From assembly GCF_030247195.1 (NCBI RefSeq), contig NC_080671.1, positions 202,782,897 to 202,846,896 on the forward strand: 64,000 nt of DNA, written 5' to 3'. Source of the DNA: Topomyia yanbarensis. Its lineage: Eukaryota; Arthropoda; Insecta; Diptera; Culicidae. Below the pieces are notes generated by a model. That model was not told the DNA's origin. It saw nothing but the letters and a program-made list of their open reading frames with translations, and made no database searches. A program made the position numbers and the translations under genes. This document shows, one piece after another, positions 23,558 through 36,439 of the stretch (positions within the stretch are counted from its first letter, which is position 1; each line of letters begins with the position of its first letter).

Positions 23558-24473
23558 TACCGTAAACCGGGGTGACTTTGATCATCGGGGTCACTTTGAT
23601 CACTCGAAACTTTTTTCGTAGATCGCTTATTAAACCAGAGTAGTCTACCGAATCATTTTAATTTGAAATGATTTTTACTCTAAACTTATAAAATACTGAT
23701 TTGATATACTTTTTGAGTATATTGTTCGGTTTTTGGGTCCAAAAACTACGAAACACCGAAATTTAACTTTTCCTTATTCTTACGAAGCTTCGTAAAGTGT
23801 CTATTTTTTATAAAGCAAATAAATCTCAGATTTGAGCAAGAGTAATCAATTACAAGCGAATTTTTATTTTACTTTAGATTGGGATATGGAAAATTTAGTT
23901 TCAAGAGTTTGTTTATTTTAAATAATTTTTTTGTGAAACTAGTTGGCAATTATTTAAAATTATTTTAAGCTAAAATTCGCCCATTTTTTTATTGTTCAAT
24001 ATTCCAACGTGTTAAAATAGATGAAACTTTTTGTACATTTATAAAGCACTGAAATAAAACCATTTTAGCAGTTTTAAAGGTTTTCAGAATATTTTACTCT
24101 AGTTCGATACAAATTATAAGAATTTTGGTTACTCGAATTGTACAGTACATTGAAATATTTTATAATACCAATTAATATCTATTTAATAATGAGTATCTTT
24201 CCAGAATTAGTTTAAACAAACATTTGAATGAAAAACATTGACATCAAGAACATAATGTGGGTGAACATGCAGGTTATCAAAGTCACCCCGGAATACGAAC
24301 ACGGCCTTTAAAATGAAATCATTTTTGAAAATATTTAGGTAAAACCATCCAATATTGTTCTCCATACATCAGTACATGGTTTTAAAAATATGAAACTTGA
24401 AAAAAACGTGTTGCGTCTAAAAATATGTAATGATTACTTCGAAAAGTGATCAATGTCACCCCGGTTTACGGTA
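23558..24473. mobile_element. MITE, taccgtaaaccgg family, copy 2
   Basis: It has the same 19-bp inverted ends as 11642-12930. The left end carries an extra short duplication of the subterminal phrase ggggtcactttgatca (23586-23601). The copy is uninterrupted and so preserves the empty site of the hAT MITE seen in copy 1. It is 916 bp, with no coding capacity, and TA fits as target. Confidence 0.92.
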
Positions 24474-27198
24474 CAGAACGTTCGGTTCTTTTAGTAAAAT
24501 AAACTAGGGCAATTACAGGTAGCACCGACCCCTTAAGTTTTTTCCAAAGTGGCACAATGCGAATACTATTATATTTTATGCATAGAATTCTTGTTTAGAA
24601 GGTACTTAACCCCTTCATGGCCATGTTGTTTTAAAATAGCTGTTTTAAAATAGTTGTAACTTTTAGTTTAGGCAGGATTCTCTCACAAACATAGGTAAAG
24701 CTAATGGCTGGGACCATTACTTTTTATTTAACCTCTAACAGTTACAAGTACCATGAGTAGAACTGAAAATATTGTAATTGAACCGATTGGATCCAGCAAT
24801 GCTAGCAGCAGGCCCATTATCAGGTGAAAAATAAAATTGTTCAATTTAAGATTGTCTTCGACTATCTTTTTCGTGTAATTGGACGATTGTGCATATTCTA
24901 GGAGAACTGTATTGAGCATCGGAACATAAAACTTGAGCAGCTTCTAGCACTGCGAGGTAAACTGATATCTTGATCAAAGCAGTTTTTTGTGTTTTGGAAC
25001 TCAACAGTTTTAGAATGCTATATGCGCTAGAAAAAACTGGGCTTGAAAGGCTTATCAAGGCATAATTTTGTCAGCGTTGTTTGTACAGATTCATCACGAG
25101 GTAAGGACAAAAGAGTTTGTATGACTAATGTTATGAATGAATAATATTTTATACTAAAGGTTTCCCCGCTAATTCTTTTGAGCACAATGGCAACCTTGCG
25201 TCCTAGGATTCATTAATATAAGAGACATACATTTAGTAGAAAAGTTGCCAAATTCAGGTTTTGATTTTTCGGTACTCTGATCATCAACCATCCATCGTGG
25301 TATACAAAAGGACGCGTTTTCACCGTGATAAAGTTTCTATTGGACAATCCAATGTGTCACTAGAGATACTGTTTGAGGACCACATTACAGAAATGAAGGG
25401 TGTTACGATCAAAAATTGGTCCAAAAAGAATGTGTGTAAATCGGTCAAACTTTTGATTAAAAGATAAAATTATTTTACTTTTGCAAGCTCAATTCGTACA
25501 GAAAAAAATCACTCAAGTATCGTTTCGTTTGACTCCTTCCGTCAAATTTTGCACAACCTCCTTGGTCACTTTCGCGAGTTGAACTGCATCTTACTGACAA
25601 CTATCTTTCGCGTGCTCTTAAGGTTCTGCTGGATGATAGTTCAATAGGGTAATTTCGGGAAAATTGCCGCGTCGGGTGAGATGTCGCACTTACAACGTTG
25701 GAGATGTAAAAAAACAAAAATTGTTAATAATTGTGTACGTCCGCACATTTTAGCCGAAAAATTTTAGCACAAATTTCGATTTTTTACGCAGGCTATATTT
25801 TTGGGTTAATCAGTTCTTAAAAATGTTTCAGAAATATTTTTATACTTGTTTCGGTCCCTTAAGGCAATTTTAAAAGTTTGGAACGAAAAATTCTTTCCTT
25901 ATAGAAAATATTCCGTAATTAATGAATTTGCGTTCAATGATGTAATTTTTTATCAAACTTTGTATGGACGCTCGACTAATAATTACTTTTAAAGTACTCA
26001 TACATTATTTGATTCTTTATGAACTAGTAAAATGATTTTACATAAATCGGAACATTAAAATAGTTATTACTACAACTTTCACGATATTGAACGCAATAAC
26101 TAATGTTGGAGACTTGACCAAGTGGCAATAAGCTGAAGAAAGATTAACAAATTTCTGATATTTACTATGCTGTTGTAACTACTGTTAATGTTAATCAGGT
26201 CACAAAAAATACTACTACAGTTAATCCCTTAAAGGAAATGTATTAAAAACAGTCGAAATTTATATTTCTTACTGTTACAATATGGAAAAAACCGATTAAA
26301 TCCACCTAGAAGTGAGATGACACAATCACTCATTCATTAGTTTTCAGGACGCATGCGAAGTAGGCACGCAACAAGAGGTGAGATGAAAACAGTTTCGAGT
26401 CCTGCACGAATAAAACTTCGAATAAACTATTGAAAATCAATAAAACAAACACAATTTTTAAAAAATTTAAAAATGTGAGTAAAGGTCTGCAGATTAATGA
26501 AATGAGTGAACTAGCTCAGTTTATTTAATATAAAATCAGACAGTTTAAAAAAATATCAAATAACAGCATATATTAAATTGTTTCAAACAAATTGGAAGAA
26601 ATGAAGGAAAGGAATGACTCAACTATAAAATGGTTAAAATAAATGAAACAAACAAAACAAGAAATAAATGAAATGAAGAAAACGATTGAGCAAAAATATA
26701 AATAAAAAATTCAATGAATAATATGTATAACATCAATAAAATCAATAATACAAATGTAATAAAAAAGTATGAATAGAATTGCTAAAATAATGAAATAAGG
26801 AAGAACAAAACATAATAAAAGAATTAAATGATTAAAATGAAACATTAAAAGATTCTAAAAAGGTTTCAAAATTAGTAGACTAAATAAAAAGATGTCATAT
26901 AATTAATTTGGATGAAATGAATAAAATGAATGAATGAATGATGAACGAAGAAAATAAATAAAATATATGAACTTGCACAAATCAATAGAATGCATAAAAA
27001 TAAAGCAGTGTACAAAATAAGTAAAATGGATATGAATAACCTACTTAATCCACCTAGCAGTGAGATGAGACATTTCTTACACATACCACTGTTGGATCAT
27101 TCATTAGTTTGCAGAACTAATGCGAAGTAGGCACCCAGAAGTTTCTAGTCCTGCACGAATAAAACCTCGAATAAACTGAATAATTTATAGAACTATTG
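24474..27198. other. Intergenic DNA with a duplicated block and A-rich low complexity
   Basis: Positions 26297-26430 and 27044-27180 are diverged direct copies starting at aatccacctag and ending near cgaataaact. Between them lies about 600 bp of A-rich sequence built from aaaatgaat-like words. Small frames at 24728-25058 (minus) and 25261-25467 (plus) have no recognisable domain; one has a hydrophobic stretch, but AT-rich DNA gives these by chance. Confidence 0.5.
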
Positions 27199-27321
27199 CA
27201 CAGTGGTCCAGAATGTCAATTTAGCACGAATTTTGACTTTTTGCTAAAGTTAAATGACTTAGTCTTGCAATATGTTTGGCAAAGTTTTTGTACTTTGCAA
27301 GGCTCTTCTTTTTGTTTAAAC

Positions 27322-27726
27322 CAGAGTTAAAAATAATCGAAGCTCTTTGTTGACGGCTGAAAATGAATCTGTTGCGACTCGCGGTGAATAGAAAAAATAT
27401 TCATTCAGCTATCCATCTTATTCATTCAGTTGAATATCGTACAATATATTCATTACACTAATTATCTAGGAAAATGTTTTCAAATGACGATAAAGCATAT
27501 GAAACAACAATCATCATCGCTTACATTGTGCCAGGGCCCACTTTGATGCGTATGATTCGTTGCTGCACGGTCGCTTCGTGTAATAATCGGAACCGAATGA
27601 AAAGCTGCATGGATGAATGGGCGGTTTGTTCGTTTGACATTTTCAGCTGCGTCACTGAATATTGAAAATGAATGCGGCTGAATATGATCAATTTTCATTC
27701 AATGAATTTGAATATTTTTAACTCTG
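27322..27726. mobile_element. hAT-type MITE, copy 2
   Basis: The terminal repeat cagagttaaaaata is perfectly inverted at the right end (tatttttaactctg). A perfect 8-bp duplication, gtttaaac, lies at 27314-27321 and 27727-27734. It is related along its length to 12492-12866. It sits in the left arm of the large fold-back, and the right arm keeps the uninterrupted sequence. Frames of about 63-72 residues inside it on both strands are incidental. Confidence 0.96.
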
Positions 27727-27841
27727 GTTTAAACATATGCTAGGGTGGTTCTAATTTTAGCAAGATTTATAATTGAATTTTTTTAACGGTTCGAGCTTTA
27801 CTTTAAATAACACTTAACAATTAATACCGTTGCTGCCACAT

Positions 27842-29683
27842 GAAATACCGTCATCGGGGTTGTAAAGTAACCCAAAAATAGAACGTTTTTTACATTATAC
27901 TCAAAAACTATGATTACGCAACTTCAAATTTGAAACTGCTTGATATTTTAAATATGGCAGAAGTACCTCCAAAGTTAGAGAAAAGAACTTTTGGAAATCA
28001 AGATTGAACATTAGATATAAAGAACTAAAAATTGGCGTAAAGTAGCCCTTCTGTGCAGTTTTTTTTCAAAATCATGTTAGCCTCTTTATTTATTGTTATG
28101 GATTATGCTCGTTATTTATGTATGAATGCAAATGAATTTCGCGCCCGAAAAATGAAAGGGTATGTTCAAAAACTGCGTACTCCAATAACTTTGTTTTGGA
28201 GAGTCAATAACAACAAACCGAGAAAAAACGCTCTTCATGATATACTTTTTCATTGATCCTTATGAATTAGACAACCTTATTTTAGTATTTTTCTAAAAGT
28301 TAATTAGGTTCTGGAGTGCAAAGGCTTTTCCAAAAGAAACGGGAATAGTACTGTTATATTTAATAGTCAGGTCAGTTCATCCATCTTTTATGAGATATCC
28401 TTTTTCCAATATACTGAGGACCTTTTTGTTTTGCAAGGTAATTCGTCTACACTACATAACTATTCCCTGCTGCTCTTTCTTTCATTCCACAACAAATTGC
28501 TTCAATACACATAGTTTAAATACTTCTAGCAACGATAGCGTTATTATATGTTTGCTCCATTCTAACTACACTATTCAGGCAACTGGCGTCCCTATCTCTG
28601 CATACAGTGTTTGACAATAGGCAACATCGTTTTTCCATCGATCAATTGACAACGTCAAAACCGCTTGAAAAGCCACCAACAAATAGCAGTAGCAGTAAAC
28701 AATAGAAAACAACGCACACTTTCTCTAATTTGATGCAAACTAAAGCGCTCGCCGTTTGTATTAGGGACCATTCATAAATTACGTAACGCAAAAATTGCCC
28801 AAAATTGACCCCCCCCCCCCTCCCCCTATGTAACAAATTGTCACAAATTTTTCCATCCCCCCCTCCCCTGTTACGTAACAAATTCCAAGAAAAAAAATTT
28901 TTTCTTCGACGAAAACATGTTACGTAACGATCTAGTTAACACCCCCTCCCCCCTATGTCACAACTTGTCACAACTTGTCGTACCCCCTCCCCCCCCTAAA
29001 AGCGTTACGTAATTTATGAATGGTCCCTTAAGGCAAATATCGGTTATTTTGTTACAAACAAAGTTTTTATGCTGACTACGCCAATATGACGTCATGTCAT
29101 CCTCGTGACACTACTCAATTTGCAAATTATCGATTATTACTATTTTTCAAAACATTCAAACTAGTACGCTAATAAAAATCTGCTTTGAATTAGTCAAATC
29201 CCAAAATTAGAGTAAATCTTAAATCAAATATACAGAATGTGTAATATAGACTTAAGTAAAGCTTGGCGTAAAGTAGCCCCAAATTTTAGATAAAATGGAC
29301 ATATGGTTACCAATTAGCAAACAATAAAAATACGTACAAAAAGTACAAACACAAATAATTGCATTATATTGCCAGGTTAATTTTACGTAATCTATATTCT
29401 TTTATTTAATAATTTGACTAGCATATCACACTTTCCCAAGAGAATTTAAGTTACAATGTTTTTGTTTATATTTTATGTTTAGTTTCATTGCCTACTACGA
29501 TTACTTGAAAGCATTTTCTTAAACCGATATCCAATTTTTATATTTATATTGAACCAGCGAATAATAATATGTTTTGCTTTTGTCAAAATATAACGTTAAA
29601 TTTGAACTAGAAGCTCAAGTATCATTCTTTAATTTTTGCGTAAAGTAGCCCCCGTGGCGTAAAGTAACCCCCCATGATGGAAG
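27842..29683. mobile_element. Candidate nested element with ccgtcatcggggtt ends
   Basis: The left end taccgtcatcggggttg (about 27845) and the right end aaccccccatgatgg (about 29683) are inverted with a few mismatches. Phrases such as gcgtaaagtagccc recur inside (28034, 29268, 29638, 29661), as in MITEs with subterminal repeats. The expected right TA is not intact. Boundaries are approximate. Confidence 0.5.
28764..29027. mobile_element. Harbinger-style MITE, copy 2 (TTA target)
   Basis: Inverted ends gggaccattcataaattacg at 28764 and the complement ending at 29027 are perfect over 26 bp. TTA flanks both sides (28761-28763, 29028-29030), again a TWA target. The middle is C-rich with runs of C. 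It is related in end design to 17490-17785. Confidence 0.92.
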
Positions 29684-31059
29684 CATTCTTTATAGTATAG
29701 ATCACCAAAAAATGGCAAATGTACGATATTTTTTATATATTGCAATATTTACTCAATAAACAATTTATTTTTAGTAAAAAGTATATATAACTTTCTAACG
29801 AGAGAAGCTAGAGGTTCGGTATATTAAGACAAACTGTTCTCTTTCAAAATATCTGAAATTATTTCTAAAGTGATCTTAATGAAAAATCAAAATTACAAAA
29901 CTTATACAAAGAAACCCATTTTTTAAGGAAAGAAATACTCTTTTTTTGGTAAATTTCTTATAAAATGAAAACTATACGATGAGTTTCAGGGTATTCGACA
30001 AAGTTTTTTTTTAAATTTTATTTTCTTCATTTTTCTGGAATACAGTGAAACTCTATCTCGAACCATTGAAAAGTTAATTTCCTGATTTTATTAAATTTAG
30101 AACCACCATACTACTATTTAAAATAATTGAAGTATTGTAAAGTGCAACATTTTATCATGAAATCGAAACTATATTTTTTATATTGTCCGTGAAAGTAATT
30201 TAAAAATATTACAAAGGGTCAACTCATGAAAAACCAATTTTTTAATATAACTTTTTCAGTTTCCATTTTTTACAACCTATTCTTCTGGTGTTTTTCAAAG
30301 CTTTTGAAAACGAACATTTTCTTCTAACACATCGAAACTCTAGCTTCTATCGTTCAGAAGATATAAGCACTTAATATATCAAAATAGATTTTAACTCAGT
30401 TTTGGAAAAATTTAAAAAAATATCGCATTCTCCATTTTTTTCTAAATTATAACTCATGACCTTATTTATATTTGAAAAAGAATTATCTTTTGTTTGCCAC
30501 ATTGAGTTATGTTATTCCAAAAAAAAACATTTCTGGCGAAAAAGCGACCATTATTTTACCAAAAAATAAAAAAACATTTTTGGCTAAAAAGCGATAATTA
30601 CTTTTCAACGAACATAGTTAGATTTGTGGTGTAACATGTCATGTAACAAATTATTCGCCTCACAACAATCTTAAAGTTGTCTGAAGACTACTTCTGTTTT
30701 AAATCAATTCCGCAAAAGTTATTTGAATAAAACAGTTTTTCTAAGAAACACCCTAACCTTCGATTTAGAATATGTCGTAAAATGAAAGTATGACTGCTAG
30801 AGCTTACATGTCTTCAGCAAACTTTTCCAAAATTTGTTGTTCTAGAACTTCGCTGAAGGTCGTTTGGCTCTCGCTGGTATGATTAAAAAGTAATTTTTAA
30901 TCCTGGTAAAATAAGAACCACCCTGACCGTTGTTTTAACAAAAAGAAGGGCCTCACAAACCACGAAAACTTCTCCAAAGACTTAATATGGTTAAGTTGTT
31001 TAGCTTTAGTAAAATTTCAAAATTCCTGCTAAATTTGCATTCTAGACCACTGTGCATTG

Positions 31060-33215
31060 TATCAGAAAGTTATGAATTGTTTTTTGAAAATCCTATTACC
31101 TGAAAAATGGCTCATTAATATACAATGGATTAGGGTTTCCATTCTTTTTTGTTTCCACTTTTACGTTTTCCTTCTTCTTTTCTTGAAGGCGTGGTTTAAG
31201 ATTATCTGGTGTTTCTACTTTATTAATTGACCTTAATTAGTTATCAGGAACCTGGAACGCTCAATTTGTTTTAGAATTCAAAGTTGTCTTTATGAATATG
31301 TTGAATATGTAAATATGCTCAATTAGAAGTAGTAAAGTGAGACAAGGTCACATGTGCATTCATACCCCTTAAACAGAGAGCAACTGAGGGAGAATGCGAT
31401 TCGTGAATTTGCACTGAAGTAAATTATGTGAAGTGTCTAGTGTATTCTTCATAATTGTTCATACCAATACAATGAACACGTATTTTCAATAATATCATCA
31501 CAAAAAAGGTATTCGTAGTTTTCACATGACATATTTGATCATGTTACATTCAAAATTCAATAGAGATATTAAGAGTTTAAATAACGCACGTGTAATGTCT
31601 TCTTTGAAACATCCATATTATCCAGTTAGGTTAAATATCTTTCTGAGATAGCCTAGTCAATAAGGGCAAGTTACTGGCTAACGGGGGGCTATTTGCCAAC
31701 TCGGATACGCTAATTGCCTTTCAATTTGCAGCAATTTGGTGGCTATTTCAAATGCAACATTTGGGCGATTTGCTACCGTCATTTTTTGCCGCTCAACCCG
31801 CCCTTAAATTACCCCCAAATCGCCCAGGGAACGCGCCATTTAATCGCCCTTAATGGCCTAATATGAAAATTACAAATAATACTTATTTTCGGATTCATTT
31901 TCTACTCACATAAACTTATCAGTACACTATATTCCACTATACTTATACACGATTCCACAATTTCCCACATTCGTTGGCTAAATGAAGTGCACTAGACAAA
32001 CAAAATACAAGCGAGAACACGCCAATTGTTTAAAAAAACAATTTTAAGCTTAAGCCAAACATGAACCGCCATGTTTGAAAAACGCAAAAAAAAACCAAAA
32101 CCAAAATTTGTCCAAGTATAGAAATTGCCTTTAAATCGCATTTGCAAATTGCATTTGTTCTTAGGGGCAATTAGCACAGGCGAGTTGAGTCAAACATCAA
32201 ACTGTTTAAATCGCCTGACCATGTTCGTCTGCATTTTTTTGACCGGGAGCCATGAATTTCCCTAATTATAGTGCATATAAAAGATCTGAACAAACCTGAA
32301 TTAAATTTAAGTTGGTGTAGTTTTAGATTTTTGATCACTTGCCTACCCATAGTGCAACGTTTCGAAGGTTTGCTCCTTTCATCTTGAGGGTTTAAATATT
32401 TAAAAATAGGGTAACAGCAGACAAAAAAAAATTTGTCTTCTCAAACCTCCATAATTACATCGCACACAGGAAATTAGCTTGAACATTAAAAAGTATTTCA
32501 AATTGGCAGAAGATCTTGTCACACAACTTAGAAATAGATAGAGAAAGAGCAAGATAGATGTGAGTCGTTACAGTTGCTAGGAACACGAAGGAAGAAAGTG
32601 AGAGTCAGAGGGGGGCGGGTGCCATGAAAATAAGGCAAATGCACTAACCGTCATTAAATGACAAATGACGGTTAGTGCCTTTTCCTTATTTTAATGGCAT
32701 AATATGCGATATATTTATTTCTTTACACCCTTATTATAAATAACGCAACTAGTATTTTTTGCGCCATAACCAGCCTAGCCTAAATCATGCAAAAGAAGCC
32801 AAATTCCGCTAGAATTTTGAGAATCAAAAATACAGTTGCTTTAGATGATGCTACGAGTGTAGGAGAAAAGTATTATCTCACTATTAGGTGGATTACTTGA
32901 AGAGCTCTTTATTAATATACTCTCCAACATCTACCTCACGGTTGAACGCAACACCTAATCGAAGGGATAAATACATCACACTAGAAAAAAATATCACTAT
33001 GAAGTCAACTATAGCCTAAAACATGTTGTGTTTTGACAAAATATCTCAGAAAGTAAACAACATATCGAAAAACATGACAAATAATAGAGTCAAGTTATAC
33101 GTTAGGTCTTACATTTGCAACTGATTTCATCAAAATCGATCCGCCATTGCTGAAATAATTACATACACATAAAATATACATACATACAGACATTGTCCCA
33201 ATTTGTCGAACTGAG
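31060..33215 (+). repeat. Segmental tandem duplication, left copy
   Basis: It aligns in order with 33503-35051 through several landmarks: gaaaatcctatta, gtttctactttatt, ctcattattagg-like blocks, tgcaaaagaag, atatctcagaaagtaaacaa and cccaatttgtcgaactgag. Divergence is high, roughly a fifth to a quarter by eye, so the event is old. This copy is longer, chiefly because of extra DNA at about 31650-32300 and the hairpin at 32620. No gene is visible. Confidence 0.7.
32620..32699. repeat. Near-perfect 80-nt hairpin
   Basis: Arms 32620-32655 and 32664-32699 pair over 36 positions with three mismatches, around an 8-base loop (aaatgaca). It could be a minimal fold-back MITE or a small-RNA precursor. 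It lies inside the left duplication copy and has no counterpart in the right copy, so it probably arrived later. Confidence 0.85.
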
Positions 33216-33502
33216 ACGATTGGTATAGGAGACTCGGCCCTCCGGGCCTCGAAAAAGGTTTTCAAAGTTTGAGCGAATCCTATACATTTCTTTTGTAAGA
33301 AATGTAAAAATAGATAAAATGCACCCGAATGAAAAAAAGAATGAAAAAATGCTGAATGAAATAAATGATTAAGATGAAATGATCATATATTCAAAACTAG
33401 CCACATACTCAAAATGAATGACACTGAAAAAATGAGTATGCAGAAAGAAATTTAAAAAAAATCAAATAAAGTAAATGAATAATTGTATGAATTTGGAAAC
33501 CT
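33216..33502. repeat. Dispersed repeat fragment, inverted relative to 63.4 kb
   Basis: About 33175-33310, read in reverse complement, carries gaggcccggagggccgagt and a cagttcgacaaa-like phrase followed by a TG/TA-rich run, matching the repeat at the right end of the window. From 33310 to 33500 the DNA is A-rich low complexity. Confidence 0.7.
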
Positions 33503-35051
33503 TTGTTTCAGATAGTTCTAAAATGTTTGTGAAAATCCTATTATTTGAAAAATGGATAATCAATATACGATGCACTTCCTAATGTTTCCATCCCTTTTGA
33601 TTTCACCTTTTTTTCGTTCTTCTTTTTTTTGCCGGCGTCGTTCAAGGTTACCTGATGTTTCTACTTTATTGATGGACCATAATTAGTTATTAGAATACTG
33701 CAATGTTCAATGTGTGTTAGAATTCAAAGATGTCTTTTTGGTCACAGATTTCGGAAAAAAAGATTTTTGTACAGAAAAGAATTTTCAGGTCTAGTATTTC
33801 TACGCGAATTTGGAAACAGTAAACTGAGATAAGGTCACATTTGCTTTCATTAATTTTCCTTTGCATTGAAGTCAATAGAAGGGAGTGTGAAGTGTCTCGG
33901 CTATGTTGGCGATTATACTGTTGTCAATAGCACAAAAGCCGTGTATTCCCTTTCCAGTGATCCCTATAATCTGCGAATTGTTTCATTCGGAATTCTTGAT
34001 CCGAGGATATAAATTTATTAGTCCTATAAAACCCATACCACGAAAAAGAAATGGCTCAAACTATCAGAATAAGTATTTGAATTCTCGGAAAAACAAGTGG
34101 CCATTAAATGTGAAACATTATCTTTCTTGAAATTACATGTCTTAATTTTTTACAAATAGACGTATTTTTACTCACATTTATGATGAATAAGGTGTATTTG
34201 AATTTTCAGTACAAATCAGTGTCAGAGAGAGACAGAGAGAAGGAGAGAGAAAAAAAGAAAAAGGAGAGAGAGAACGGTTGGTGGTGACGTTTGAGGAATG
34301 ATGGTTAAAGCCATACAGGATAATATATAAAAATAATGGTGACAATATTTTTTTTATTATCCTATATTTTGATTCCTTACATCCCTATTATAAACAACTG
34401 CAACAGGTCGCTTTTGCACCATGACCATTACAACCTAAATCTTGCAAAAGAAGTCAAATTTTCTAATGTTAGAAGTTTGGGATTTAAAAATAGTGTTGCT
34501 CTTGGAGATGCCACGAGTTTAAAATGAATTATATGAGAAATCTTTTATCTCACTACCAGGTGGATTGCTTGGTGACCTGTGTGGTTTTCGGAACTGAATT
34601 TCTTGAATCAGGTAGATATGTTTTCATAGCCAGATATTCAAAATCGGTTTAGTTTATCCCCTAAAATAACAATAAAGTAATACTCAGTATGTAACGGCCT
34701 CATTTTAGTTAGTGGAAATTGGAAGCGAGAAATAAAAATACAAAATGTTTAATATCTGCGCCGCTCGTGAACGGTTTTTGACACTGTATAGCTTATTAGA
34801 GAGGTATTTTTTACAAGCTTCATTATTTGCACGTTGCGTGACTACACTGCATTGTTCGAAGGATATTTGCTTAAAACATACAACAAACAGAATCACCCAT
34901 ATCTCAGAAAGTAAACAACATATCGAAAAACAAAAATAATAGCGTCAAACTTTCACGTTAGGCCTTTCATTTCAAACTAGCTACATTAAGATCGGTTCAC
35001 ATATTGCTGAGATAATTACATGACAGTAGTGTCCCAATTTGTCGAACTGAG
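33503..35051 (+). repeat. Segmental tandem duplication, right copy
   Basis: This is the partner of 31060-33215, in the same order and orientation but lacking its extra insertions. It contains a purine microsatellite of gagaga type (34225-34272). Frames of 63-75 residues at 33903, 34336 and 34745 are AT-driven. Confidence 0.7.
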
Positions 35052-36439
35052 CCTCTCATGGATCACTTCTTATGAATCTGACTTTGAATTTAGTGTGGTT
35101 TCCAGATATACTGGCCTCATCTTGCGCACTTTTACGTCAAATAATTTATAGGAATGTTTATGAAAATATCATGAATATCATGAGACCCCGTGTAGCTCAT
35201 AAATCTTATTACAAATTAATTACCTAAAAACTTCATTTTGTTGAAAATTTAGTGATTTTTACTAGGAAACAATTTCTGCTATCTGATTTGATTGGCTACT
35301 ATTGTTGACGTGTATAATCACTAGATTGGCAATAATTTTAACTTTTTTGGACCCTGTTACATCAAACGGTAATTGGCTTCAAACATCATTTGTCAAATAT
35401 GAGATTTTTCCGAAAACTCTAGTTCACTCACAAGAGTTTTCAAGTTTGTATGTGAAAATATATGAAAAATTGGCAATACAAACAATAAATTCAGTTAAAA
35501 TACCAGTATTATCTTCGGCATCCCAAAATCTGCAGATATATATAGCTTTAGGTGCAAGGCAACATCGCCGAAGACTGCCAATTGATCCGATTTTGCAGTG
35601 AAGAGATATGCTCATTTGAAGTTATGTGTTGCCTCTCTTTCTTGCACATGCTTAGAATAGGAAATTCCAAAAATATGGTTGGTCTTCAAAGTTAAATAAC
35701 TTTGTTGGAGAACCTCCAATTAATATGCATTCTTCAACAAAGCTATTCGTTATAAAATAAGCTACGCGACCATAAGTTTTGAGGTATGCAGAGTTACTGT
35801 GGATTTTTTTATTGGATTTTAAGTTTTTATTTCCGAGTTTTCATATATATTCCTATAAAAACTTGAATCCTGGGTGAACCAGAGCTATCGGATAAAGCTC
35901 ATATGTTGCATATGATTTATGAATCCAATAATCAATTGAATTAGCAGTGTTCCGAAAAAAAATTCAAAATTGTTTGCCGGTTTAATAAACTTTAACGACC
36001 ACCGTTTTCAAATCGAAAAAATAATTATGGGGTTTCAAAACTGAGAGCTGAAATGAATTCAGGAACCCAACTTAAATTTCAGCCATACAATTCAATTTTG
36101 ATAATTTTATCACAACTTTGTTTGCAGTGGTGCCACTGTGTGGCGGCTCAAGCTGAGCAACATTTAAGTCTTATTTGTTTTTTTAACATTATAATTCATG
36201 CAGTTTTATTTCAAAAATTTATTTTTGTATTCCCCTCGGCATGATACTGTTCCTTGATGTGGTCCGGGGGCTTTTCCACCAAAGCAGTATTACAGTGATT
36301 ATATCACATAAACTTGGGATACGATTATTTTCTTTTTAGTTAAGCTACATTGTGATCAATTTTAGTACTTAACTTGGCGACCTTTATTATCCACTGCCAT
36401 GGTCAAATAATATACAATGTGGGTTTTGGGCCCAATTCT
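35052..36439. other. AT-rich intergenic DNA
   Basis: A 99-residue frame at 35302-35601 has a hydrophobic N-terminus but no recognisable family, and it lies in DNA that looks repeat-derived. Nothing is supported strongly. Confidence 0.45.

Larger units (their letters stand above)
27199..31054. mobile_element. Large fold-back element with cacagtggtc ends
   Basis: The left arm (27199-27321, continuing after a nested hAT MITE to about 27780) and the right arm (about 30897-31054) are diverged inverted copies of each other over roughly 160 bp. Shared landmarks are cacagtggtcyagaatg, gctaaa, ggcycttctttttgtt and agggtggttct. The flanks tattg and cattg could be a mutated 5-bp duplication. The 3.4-kb interior is AT-rich with no long frame, so this is non-autonomous or decayed. 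It hosts the insertions at 27322, 28764 and probably 27842. Confidence 0.7.

Noticed and set aside
24728..25058. Overlapping hydrophobic minus-strand frames as a chemoreceptor fragment
   Set aside because: I looked for receptor C-terminal signatures and found none; two frames overlap and hydrophobic runs are common in AT-rich DNA.
26440..27040. Satellite array
   Set aside because: The aaaatgaat-like words have no fixed period; it reads as A-rich low-complexity DNA.
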